Assembly: GCA_002699125.1 (NCBI GenBank) | Contig: PABI01000183.1 | Location: 32,449-96,448, forward strand | From: Anaerolineaceae bacterium | Lineage (GTDB): Bacteria > Chloroflexota > Anaerolineae > Promineifilales > Promineifilaceae | Reading direction: 5' to 3' | Length of the DNA stretch: 64,000 nucleotides | In this document: piece after piece, positions 8,844 through 15,708 of the stretch | How the letters are laid out: every line of letters begins with the position of its first letter | Position numbering within the stretch: the stretch's first letter is position 1 | Notes under the pieces: model-generated | The model's input: only the letters and a program-made list of their open reading frames with translations | What the model was told of the DNA's origin: nothing | The model's database searches: none | Made by a program: the position numbers and the translations under genes

Positions 8844-10331
8844 TTACTCGCCGACGCGGTCTGCATACATCTGTTCAACTTGTTCTTGCAGGAACTGTGC
8901 GGCCGTTTCCGGCGTCATCGTCCCTTCCAGAGCAATTTGGCTGATCACCGTGGGAATAAGCAACCGACCTTCAATGTCACCAATCACCGCTTGCTGGTTG
9001 GCGTCATAGTCAGGGCGGAACAGCCAGCGCTGCATGGAGTCGTAGCCGTTGGCGATCTGGTCCAGCGTCTCCGGATCGTAGAACTGGAAGTAGTCACTGC
9101 TGCTGCGCCAGCCGTCCATGGCGCTCAGCAGCACCGGCACCTTGCCAAACGGAGCCAGCGCCAGAATGTCCTGGTACCCTTCTGTGAGGAAGTAAGCCAC
9201 AACGTCCTGGGCCACGGGGTCGGCACCCTGCATAATGCCCAACGTCACCAACTGCCCGTAGGAAGCAGAACCATTGGGGCCGACCATTTCAGGCGCAAAG
9301 CCGGTGTTGCCAGGCAGGTCTTCCACGACAATGTCCACGTTGCCGCCGCTTTCTAGGCCAGAGCCGTCCACCAGGTCATCCATGATGTAAGTGCTGTAGA
9401 ACATCATGCCGGTTTGGTCCAACTGGTAGCCTTCGCGGGCACCACGCCAATATTGCGGGCCGGGTGCAGCACAATCTTGCAGGCTGGTGTAGAACTCAAG
9501 CGCTTCGATCATCTCTTCAGTGTTCATCGTCACGTTGCCTTCCTCATCAAACGGCCAGGCGTTGTTGGAGATGGCGACTTGCTCAAAGATTTGGTGGCCA
9601 TAATTTTGGCCGGGATCGGTACCGAGCGTAATGCCGTAAAGCAAATTGCCGGTGCCGGGCAGGGCGTTGCAGGCGGCCTCGATGTCTTCCCAGGTGATGG
9701 GCGCATTCAGTCCGGCCGCTTCAAAGACATCTTCACGGTACCAGATGGCCTGAATCCAGCCATCGTAGGGAATGGCGGCGTAGTTGCCCGTGGTGGGATT
9801 GGTGACCATCGCCAGCGGGCCGGAGCGGAAGTCGTCTTCGCCAATGGCGGCGATGGTAGCCATGGCGGCTTCTTCATCCAGCAGGCCATCGGCGGCAAAG
9901 GAAGCCACACGCTCCACACCCATGCGCACGATATCCGGCAGCCGGTTGGCAGCCTGGGCCGTGGCAATACGTTGGGTGACGCCCGCTTCTTCAATGGGCA
10001 CAATGCGAATTTCCACTTCGGGATGTTCATCCATGTAGCGAGCGGCAACGGCCTCGTAGGCGGCAATACGTTCTTCTTCGTTGTCGGTGGTCCAGAATTC
10101 AACCACGGTTTGTTCCATTGGTTCGGACGGTACTTCCACCTCAACCACACGGGTTACTTCGATGGTTTCGGTGATGGATTCGCCTTCCACCATGCGGGTG
10201 ACTTCCACCTGTTCGGTGACGGTCTCTGTCTCGGTTACCACGCGGGTGACTTCAACCGTTTGCGGCGTGCAGGCCGTAATGGTGAGAGCCACCACAATGA
10301 AAGCTGCTAATAAATATCGAATTTTTCTCAT
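8844..10331 (-). CDS. Extracellular solute-binding lipoprotein (family 1) of sugar ABC transporter
   Basis: A 495-residue secreted lipoprotein. The signal peptide runs MRKIRYLLAAFIVVALTITAC, with the lipobox ITAC and Cys21 as lipidation site. Residues 25-70 form a low-complexity stalk with repeated VTRVV/VTRMV units, commonly seen in Chloroflexota binding proteins. The folded domain begins near VVEFWTTDNEEERIAAYEAV and matches family-1 sugar-binding proteins (LPDIVRMGVERVASFAADG, WYREDVFEAAGLNAPITWEDI). An AAGGAGAAGG ribosome site precedes the ATG. It is the first structural gene after the LacI regulator. The ligand is inferred from the operon to be a glucosylglycerate-type compound. Confidence 0.9.
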   Translation of the reverse strand: MRKIRYLLAAFIVVALTITACTPQTVEVTRVVTETETVTEQVEVTRMVEGESITETIEVTRVVEVEVPSEPMEQTVVEFWTTDNEEERIAAYEAVAARYMDEHPEVEIRIVPIEEAGVTQRIATAQAANRLPDIVRMGVERVASFAADGLLDEEAAMATIAAIGEDDFRSGPLAMVTNPTTGNYAAIPYDGWIQAIWYREDVFEAAGLNAPITWEDIEAACNALPGTGNLLYGITLGTDPGQNYGHQIFEQVAISNNAWPFDEEGNVTMNTEEMIEALEFYTSLQDCAAPGPQYWRGAREGYQLDQTGMMFYSTYIMDDLVDGSGLESGGNVDIVVEDLPGNTGFAPEMVGPNGSASYGQLVTLGIMQGADPVAQDVVAYFLTEGYQDILALAPFGKVPVLLSAMDGWRSSSDYFQFYDPETLDQIANGYDSMQRWLFRPDYDANQQAVIGDIEGRLLIPTVISQIALEGTMTPETAAQFLQEQVEQMYADRVGE

Positions 10332-10490
10332 GTCCTTCTCCTTATGATGTGTATTTTTGGCGCTGGGAACTGCGGGGAGCAGTTGGCCATTGGTTAATAT
10401 CGGAATTGTTTGCAGTTTGTTTGTTGCCTGCTTTGGTAAAGGTGGGTTTGAGAATAAGTCACCTCCTTATGCAAATAGGTGCGGCGCTGC

Positions 10491-11513
10491 TTACAAAATT
10501 GAAGAGCCGCTAGATGCCCGGACAATTAAGGTGGGCGTGAGTAAGACGTGTTGGTTTTGCGGGGTACGGCCGTTCACAATATCAATCAACATGGCGCAGG
10601 TTTGGCGGCCAATGTCGTAGATGGGCTGGTGGATGGTGGTAAGCGGTGGATTGACGTAGGCTGACGAGGGAATGTCGTCAAACCCGGCGACGGCAATGTC
10701 TACACCCACCGTCAGGCCATCCTGCTGAATGCGATTGATAGCCCCCGTCGCCATGAGATCGTTGCCGCAGATAACGGCCGTTACTCGTGGCGTTTGGGCC
10801 AGCAACTGCTGCACCGTTTCGGCCCCACTGCGCTGCGTTAAGTCCCCTTCTACAATCCATTCTGGCACCACCGGCAAATTATTGGCGGCCATCGTTTCGT
10901 GATACCCGTTCAGGCGGTATTGGCTAAACATCAGCCCGGCGGGCGGCATGATGAAGCCAATACGCTGGTGGCCTAAATCGACCAGATGCTGCACCAGCAG
11001 CCGCATACCGGCTTCGCCATCTTCATCGACAAAGGGATACTCAAACGGGACGTCGGTGCGGCCAAAGACTACAAAGGGGAAGTTGTGCTCGTGCAAATGC
11101 CGAATGCGGGCGTCGTTTTCGCGCGTGCGAATAACGATTAGGCCATCGACCCAGCCGCGCTGCGTGGCCCGGGCGTAGGCTCGTTTCTCTTCTTCACTTT
11201 CCGGAGCGTGCGTAGAGACGAGCAAGTCGTACTCATGCTCGGCGGCTTCGTTGCCGATGCCGGCAATAAATTCGCTAAAAAATGGATCAGAGAAGCGAGG
11301 GCCAAAGGTGGGCATGATGAAGCCCAGGGTATCGGTACGCTGTTTTTGTAGGCGGCGGGCGATGAGGTTGGGTTGGTAGCCGAGCTCTGCGGCCGTTTCC
11401 AGGATGCGTTGGCGCGTTTCAGCAGCCACGTCGTCGTAACCCGCCAACCCACGGGAAACGGTGGTGATGGAGATGCCCAACTTGGTGGCAATATCTTTGA
11501 GGGTTGCTGCCAT
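10491..11513 (-). CDS. LacI-family transcriptional regulator of the sugar operon
   Basis: A 340-residue repressor starting MAATLKDIATKLGISITTVSRGLAG, which is the canonical LacI helix-turn-helix plus hinge. The hinge helix and RRLQKQRTDTLGFIMP lead into the periplasmic-binding-like effector domain. The DVAVAGFDD-type block (VDIAVAGFDDIPSSAYVNPPLTTIHQP) is present. The start at 11513 is chosen because the HTH begins there; 50 further upstream codons are in frame but run through the promoter and operators. It is the promoter-proximal gene of the operon and has two operator palindromes directly on its promoter, so autoregulation is expected. Confidence 0.92.
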   Translation of the reverse strand: MAATLKDIATKLGISITTVSRGLAGYDDVAAETRQRILETAAELGYQPNLIARRLQKQRTDTLGFIMPTFGPRFSDPFFSEFIAGIGNEAAEHEYDLLVSTHAPESEEEKRAYARATQRGWVDGLIVIRTRENDARIRHLHEHNFPFVVFGRTDVPFEYPFVDEDGEAGMRLLVQHLVDLGHQRIGFIMPPAGLMFSQYRLNGYHETMAANNLPVVPEWIVEGDLTQRSGAETVQQLLAQTPRVTAVICGNDLMATGAINRIQQDGLTVGVDIAVAGFDDIPSSAYVNPPLTTIHQPIYDIGRQTCAMLIDIVNGRTPQNQHVLLTPTLIVRASSGSSIL

Positions 11514-11597
11514 GCGCCTTCTTCCTAATGTGCAGGGGCTGCAAATCACAAAATTGGGTGACTGCTTTGCAAAATTTTGGGTGATTTGCCTCAAGCT

Positions 11598-11651
11598 ATC
11601 CAAAACGTTTTGGATGCTCAAAAGTGTAATCCAAAACGTTTTGGAAGTCAA
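11598..11651 (-). promoter_or_regulatory. LacI-type operator pair on a sigma70-like promoter
   Basis: On the minus strand, -35 TTGACT (11651-11646) and -10 TACACT (11628-11623) are separated by exactly 17 bases. That spacer is almost entirely filled by the perfect palindrome TCCAAAACGTTTTGGA (11645-11630). A second perfect palindrome, ATCCAAAACGTTTTGGAT (11615-11598), begins at the predicted transcription start. Centre spacing is 31 bp, about three helical turns. The core CAAAACGTTTTG is LacI-like. The repressor would block both promoter recognition and clearance. Confidence 0.85.
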
Positions 11652-11742
11652 TAATTTAGACAAAGTGCCACAATTGTTTTTGCTTATTCAGGGCAAAATG
11701 TATGAGGGTTGGGTTTGGCGAATTTGGGGGAAGGTGAGGCGT

Positions 11743-11785
11743 GATGTGTGAAACGTGACTGAAAAGTCCTCACGTTTCACACATC
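11743..11785. terminator. 16-bp perfect hairpin between peroxiredoxin and lacI genes
   Basis: Arms 11743-11758 and 11770-11785 are exact reverse complements with an 11-base loop. It sits 28 bases after the stop of the selenocysteine peroxiredoxin gene and upstream of the lacI promoter. It probably ends or insulates the peroxiredoxin transcript. No strong U-run is seen, so it may be a processed hairpin rather than a classic terminator. The rest of the gap 11514-11813 holds the operators and the lacI leader. Confidence 0.6.
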
Positions 11786-11813
11786 ATCTTTCAAAATTTA
11801 TCCGGCTTGAAAA

Positions 11814-12284
11814 TCAGTCACTGTCCAGCGAATCAATCAATTCCAGCATTTCCTCATTCTCAGGAATATCTTTCATGCTGTGTCCGTAGTGAACAAAGCG
11901 GGCAATGCCAGATTTGTCGACCAGCACTTGGGCCGGCATACGGCCGAATTTAAAAAGCTTGATTTGCTGCCCGTACAGCTTTAACACGCTGTGTTCGGGA
12001 TCGGGCAGGCCGGTGAAGGGCAAGTCGTGCTCGGTAAAGTATTCGGTAAATTCTTCAGCATCTTCGGGACCAACGACGAGAACGGCCGTATCCCGCGCCA
12101 CAAATTCATCATAATCTTGACGCAACTGCGCCATATGCTTTTGGCAAAATGGTCAGAAAAAGCCCCGGTTAAACACCAACAGCACGTGCTGCTTCCCCTT
12201 AAATTGGGACAGTGACAGTTCATTTCCTTCATAATCTTCCAGCGTAAAATCCGGCGCTGGTGCGTTTAATTCCACTTGGGCCAT
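11814..12284 (-). CDS. Selenocysteine-containing peroxiredoxin-like (AhpC/TSA) protein
   Basis: Read through one in-frame TGA (12155-12153, codon 44), this is a 156-residue thioredoxin-fold protein. It starts MAQVELNAPAPDFTLEDYEG behind GAGAGG. The fold pattern APAPDFTLED, then VLLVFNRGFF-U-PFCQKH, then AQLRQDYDEF, is that of AhpC/TSA peroxiredoxin-like proteins, whose redox site normally reads RGFWCPFC. The TGA replaces the first Cys of that CxxC, giving U44-P-F-C47. A bSECIS-like hairpin follows, and selA is at 58129-59535. A conventional gene call would start at the internal ATG for residue 51 and lose the active site. The C-terminal half (FGRMPAQVLVDKSGIARFVHYG) is intact. Predicted role: thiol/selenol peroxidase or disulphide reductase in the cytoplasm. 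A Cys-to-stop mutation is the alternative and looks unlikely. Confidence 0.85.
12118..12133 (-). promoter_or_regulatory. Candidate bacterial SECIS hairpin
   Basis: In the mRNA the stem UGGCGC / GCGUCA (six pairs, one G-U) closes the tetraloop AGUU at nucleotides 20-35 after the UGA. The loop G is the second loop base, 27 nt after the UGA. This fits the bacterial SECIS rule of a small loop with a G in its first two positions about 16-37 nt downstream. A weaker competing hairpin (GCCA/UGGC) lies closer to the UGA. Confidence 0.65.
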
Positions 12285-12318
12285 CGTCTACCTCTCAATA
12301 GTTTAAAAATCAACAATT

Positions 12319-12346
12319 AATCTGCGAAATCTGTGTAATCTGCGGA
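12319..12346. repeat. Single arm of the GCAGATT-family element
   Basis: A run of AATCTGCG/AATCTGTG units just after the 111-residue gene's stop. It is the same family as the full inverted repeats at 39021-39084 and 63797-63868, here as one arm only. Confidence 0.6.
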
Positions 12347-12682
12347 TTATTCTTTGGGCCAATCGGCCCCATCGTAATAGCGCGTACCGCGGTGTCCCTG
12401 GCGAGGAATGGGGATTTCCAGCCGTTCGCCGGGGCATTCCACCATGATGAGCGTGCGCGGACGGCCGGAGTTGGGATTAGTGGCGCCGCCGATCAACTCC
12501 TTGATTTTGAGGCGGCCCACCAGCTGGTCATGAAAAATTGTGTAAACGTAATCTCCCACGTTTAGTTTGGATGGTTTGCCCGCCATGTGAAATTCAAATT
12601 CTTTGAGACGGCCGTCGTACAAACTGTCTACTTCGTCCTGGCCGCGCTTGGCCGGAATGGTTTTGGTAATGCCAAAGCTCAT
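12347..12682 (-). CDS. Conserved hypothetical protein, 111 residues
   Basis: A small soluble protein with a clear AAAGGAGCGACAA ribosome site. It has no signal peptide, membrane segment or cysteine pair. Visible features are a beta-rich centre (KLNVGDYVYTIFHDQLVGRLKIKELIGG) resembling ASCH/EVE or PUA-like small beta-barrels, and a basic, proline-containing C-terminus (PIPRQGHRGTRYYDGADWP). I cannot assign a family. It lies between the J-domain gene and the peroxiredoxin gene on the same strand and may share their transcript, although repeat elements lie on both sides. Confidence 0.6.
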   Translation of the reverse strand: MSFGITKTIPAKRGQDEVDSLYDGRLKEFEFHMAGKPSKLNVGDYVYTIFHDQLVGRLKIKELIGGATNPNSGRPRTLIMVECPGERLEIPIPRQGHRGTRYYDGADWPKE

Positions 12683-12704
12683 TTGTCGCTCCTTTGTAAG
12701 TTAA

Positions 12705-12760
12705 AACCTCCCGCAGGCTCCGACTTTAGACCCGGTTCTGGATTAAACCTGCGGGAGGTT
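12705..12760. repeat. AACCTCCCGCAGG inverted repeat
   Basis: Perfect 13-base arms (12705-12717 and 12748-12760) with a 30-base loop. The right arm is inside the last codons of the J-domain gene, encoding its C-terminal Asn-Leu-Pro-Gln-Val and stop. A related copy is at 19116-19161. It probably forms a transcript hairpin at the 3' end of that gene. Confidence 0.75.
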
Positions 12761-13570
12761 GCTTTCAAATTGATTAAGCTGGGTCTGTAAATGACCAAGC
12801 TCTGTTCGCGTGTGTTCAATAATGTTCAATAAATCCTGTTTGACCGCTTCCCACCAGCTGCGGCCTTCGGCTTCCAGCCGCTGGGCTTTGCGCCACAGCT
12901 TGGCCACGTTGTCGTGGCGCAGGGCGCGGTACTGCTGCTGCACCTTGCGCTGCCGCCGTTGAATCTTCAGCAGCTGTTCGCGCAGCTTGCGAATTTGCAG
13001 ATTGTCGATCGCCTCCAGCTCGGCAACGGCCGTTGGGTCTAGTTCCCCCGCCAAATTGTGCAAAGCGGACACATCTTGCCGCTCGTAGGCGATGTTGATG
13101 GAGGCCATGATGGCCGTCATGTAGGCGCGCTCCGCGCTGCCGGCGGCCAAATCTGGATGAAAGCGACGGGCCAGCTCACGATAAAGTCGTTTGGCCGCTT
13201 CTTTTTCCTGTTTGGGTGTGGCCAGTTCGGGCAGGACAATCTCGTCAATATCGCCTGTCTCCGTGTGTAATTTTTCATCTTCTTCGGCGAAGGGATCGGC
13301 CGTTTCTGGTGGCAGGTTGGCTTCAACTTCTTGCTGATGCAGCTTGAGCTGGGTGAGACAGCTTTCCCGCTCGGCGCGCAGGGCCAACGTTTCTTCGATC
13401 AAATCGCCTAGCTTGAGCCGGCACTGCATGCGAAAGGCATTAACCGCCGCCTGTTCCTGGGCCAGTTGGGCTTCAGCGTCTAGCAGCAGCTGCCGTGCCT
13501 CATCGAGATCGGCCTTTGCTTGCTGGCGCTGCTGATTGGGATTGGGAACGGCCGTAATCGCTTTACTCAT
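12743..13570 (-). CDS. J-domain (DnaJ-like) coiled-coil protein
   Basis: A 275-residue protein. Residues 15-90 are strongly coiled-coil (QQAKADLDEARQLLLDAEAQLAQEQAAV). A central J-domain core reads EKEAAKRLYRELARRFHPDLAA with the diagnostic His-Pro-Asp, followed by a helix (INIAYERQDVSALHNLAG). The C-terminal 100 residues are again coiled-coil and basic (KLREQLLKIQRRQRKVQQQYRAL). Such proteins probably present clients to DnaK, but the J-domain is internal and short. ATG 13570 is preferred over a TTG two codons upstream; neither has a good ribosome site. Its C-terminus runs into a repeat arm. Confidence 0.75.
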   Translation of the reverse strand: MSKAITAVPNPNQQRQQAKADLDEARQLLLDAEAQLAQEQAAVNAFRMQCRLKLGDLIEETLALRAERESCLTQLKLHQQEVEANLPPETADPFAEEDEKLHTETGDIDEIVLPELATPKQEKEAAKRLYRELARRFHPDLAAGSAERAYMTAIMASINIAYERQDVSALHNLAGELDPTAVAELEAIDNLQIRKLREQLLKIQRRQRKVQQQYRALRHDNVAKLWRKAQRLEAEGRSWWEAVKQDLLNIIEHTRTELGHLQTQLNQFESNLPQV

Positions 13571-13582
13571 AATCAAGAAAAA

Positions 13583-13641
13583 GCCACAGAGAAGAAAGAG
13601 AAACAGGATTCATTCTCAAAAATCTCTGTGAACTCTGTGGC
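13583..13641. repeat. CACAGAG-family inverted repeat
   Basis: GCCACAGAG at 13583-13591 and CTCTGTGGC at 13633-13641 are the ends of an imperfect inverted repeat filling most of the gap between the J-domain gene and the divergent cyclase gene. Further members are at 40246-40336 and, in coding DNA, 43086-43127. Confidence 0.75.
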
Positions 13642-13812
13642 AACTATTCAGATTCGGGTTCAAGTATATGCCAGTTAGGCTATGGCTTCAATCTGCCTGA
13701 ACCCTTATGATTTTATTAAGATGAGGCAAAAACCGTAAATTTTCTCCTGTACAACTCATCTATGCACAAGGTTTTAATTGAACTCTTCACGCAGCAGCAG
13801 CGCAAAAAACGA

Positions 13813-13818
13813 TATACT
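13813..13818 (+). promoter_or_regulatory. -10 box TATACT close to the cyclase ATG
   Basis: TATACT ends nine bases before ATG 13828, so the transcript would begin about two to three bases before the start codon. No Shine-Dalgarno is present. The -35 region is not clear. This supports the 13828 start over the upstream ATG at 13762. Confidence 0.45.
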
Positions 13819-13827
13819 GAACACATT

Positions 13828-15708
13828 ATGGAACAAAACCACCCGCAAGACGGCCGTCTCACCTATCGCTGGGAATGGCAGCTACAATCTGAAGCAGACG
13901 CATTTTGGCCCTTTTTTGCCGATACCAATCGCCTGAACCGCGACACGGGCATTTTTCCCGTGCAAGAGCTGCCCCCACGCGACGGCGAGGCCGGCAACGG
14001 CCGTCGCCGCCTGAAGTTCCGGTTGCCCTTGCCCATTTCCTGGGTGGAAGAACCGTTTGAGTGGGTGGCTCCTTACCGGTATGGCGTGCTGCGTCATTAC
14101 GATAACGGTCCGTTGCGCACGATGCGCGTGCTGGCCCAAATGACGCCCAAACCCGGCGGCGGCACCACGCTGGTTTATGAAACCTGGGTTGAGCCGCGCA
14201 ACATCATTGGCCGTCTGTCCGCGCCAATTGTTTTAGGAATAATCGCCCCACGCCGTTTTAACAAAGCGGTGCAGCTGTATGACAAGGTGGCGGCCATCGC
14301 TGCGCCGCCTGAATTGCTGCAACGGCCGTATCGCCTGGTGCCCGGTGCCGAAGGGCGCATGAAAACAATGGCCGATCAACTTTTGGCCCTGGGTGCTTCG
14401 GAAAAGTTGGTGGAGCGCCTGCTGCAAGAAATTAAGCAGGCGGATGATTTGGTGCTGGCTCATTTACGGCCGTATGCTCTGGCCGACCGTTGGGGGGTGC
14501 CGCGACGGTCGGTTTTGGAGCTGGCGCTTATGGCCACGCGCGTGGGGCTGCTCGATTTTCAGTGGGAAGTGCTGTGCCCCATGTGCCGCGGCGCTTCTGA
14601 CCGCGTCCACAACCATTTGTCGGAGATGGCGACAAACGTTCACTGCCCCACCTGCAATATTAATTTTAAAGCCGACACCGAGAACGCTATTGAGCTGACC
14701 TTTGCCCCCAATCCCTCCATTCGTCCGGTGGAGCGCACCGAATTTTGTGTAGCCGGGCCGCAGCAAACGCCCCACGTGGCGGTCCAGCTTTTGCTGCCGC
14801 CAGGGGCAAAACGAACGGTTACGCCACGCTTAAACTTCGGCCGTTACCGGGCGCGAACGGCGCTGCTTGCTGGTAATCAACAATTTCTGGTGGCGGAACA
14901 AGGGGCTACTCAAGCTGAAATTTGTATGGATTCGCAGGGTTGGCACGCCGAAGATAAAGCATTGTCAGTCAGCGCCGCAATTGAGCTGTATAACCAGACC
15001 GATGAGGAACAGCTTTTCATTTTGGAGCAAATGGCCTGGAGCGATCAGGCGATTACGGCCGCAGAAGTGATTTCTTTACAGCGCTTCCGTGACTTGTTTA
15101 CGCGGGAGACGCTGCAGCCGGGCGAGCAGTTTGCCGTGGGTAGTCTGACGGTTTTGTTCACCGATTTGCGCGATTCCACCCGCCTCTACCGGGAGATTGG
15201 TGACGCGCCGGCTTTTGGCCTGGTGCGCAACCATTTTGACGTGCTGCACGAAGCCATCGACGCTGAAGAGGGAGCCATCGTCAAAACGATTGGCGATGCC
15301 GTGATGGCCGTTTTCCGGCGGCCGGTGTCGGCGATGCGGGCAATGGCCCGGTCGCAGCAAATTTTAGCCAATCCGCCTGATGGGATACGGCCGTTGCAGC
15401 TCAAAGCTGCCATTCATGCCGGTCATTCCATTGCCGTTACCCTCAACGAACGTCTGGATTATTTTGGCACCAACATCAACATCGCCGCCCGGCTGGAGAA
15501 GTTTTCCCAGGGGGACGACATGATCATCTCCGATTTTGTCTACCGCGACCCCGAAGTGCAGGAATTCATCACCAATCCGGACGCTCCCATGCAGGCAACC
15601 GCTTTTGAAACCCAGCTCAAAGGTTTTGACGATGAATGTTTTAACCTATGGCGGGTTGTGCCCGCCGTGGCTCATTCCGTGGCGAACGAGCCATCGAAGG
15701 TGGAATAA
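13828..15708 (+). CDS. SRPBCC-zinc ribbon-class III nucleotidyl cyclase fusion
   Basis: A 626-residue multidomain protein. Residues 10-170 look like an SRPBCC/polyketide-cyclase-like domain (YRWEWQLQSEADAFWPFFAD...TTLVYETWVEPRNIIGRL). Residues about 250-285 carry a CPMC...HCPTCN zinc ribbon. The last 190 residues are a class III adenylate/guanylate cyclase domain. Metal Asp residues are in TVLFTDLRDST and VKTIGDAVMAVF, and the Asn/Arg pair is in GTNINIAARLEKF, so the domain looks catalytically complete. No membrane segment is seen. The start at 13828 is chosen from the nearby -10 box; an in-frame ATG at 13762 would add 22 residues. It likely makes a cyclic nucleotide in response to an unknown ligand; a Crp/Fnr protein lies at 51801-52514. 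The 3' end overlaps the convergent gene by 37 bases. Confidence 0.8.
   Translation: MEQNHPQDGRLTYRWEWQLQSEADAFWPFFADTNRLNRDTGIFPVQELPPRDGEAGNGRRRLKFRLPLPISWVEEPFEWVAPYRYGVLRHYDNGPLRTMRVLAQMTPKPGGGTTLVYETWVEPRNIIGRLSAPIVLGIIAPRRFNKAVQLYDKVAAIAAPPELLQRPYRLVPGAEGRMKTMADQLLALGASEKLVERLLQEIKQADDLVLAHLRPYALADRWGVPRRSVLELALMATRVGLLDFQWEVLCPMCRGASDRVHNHLSEMATNVHCPTCNINFKADTENAIELTFAPNPSIRPVERTEFCVAGPQQTPHVAVQLLLPPGAKRTVTPRLNFGRYRARTALLAGNQQFLVAEQGATQAEICMDSQGWHAEDKALSVSAAIELYNQTDEEQLFILEQMAWSDQAITAAEVISLQRFRDLFTRETLQPGEQFAVGSLTVLFTDLRDSTRLYREIGDAPAFGLVRNHFDVLHEAIDAEEGAIVKTIGDAVMAVFRRPVSAMRAMARSQQILANPPDGIRPLQLKAAIHAGHSIAVTLNERLDYFGTNINIAARLEKFSQGDDMIISDFVYRDPEVQEFITNPDAPMQATAFETQLKGFDDECFNLWRVVPAVAHSVANEPSKVE

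Noticed and set aside
9414..10310. A 298-residue plus-strand open frame
   Set aside because: It is antisense to the solute-binding lipoprotein gene; low-complexity Gly/His content fits a shadow.
12153..12155. The TGA in the peroxiredoxin as a sequencing error or pseudogene stop
   Set aside because: The frame is otherwise intact on both sides, the stop is exactly at the redox Cys, a SECIS-like hairpin follows and selA is present. It remains possible but is less likely.
13762..13827. Upstream ATG for the cyclase gene
   Set aside because: No ribosome site, no family similarity in the extra 22 residues, and a TATACT box lies between this ATG and 13828.
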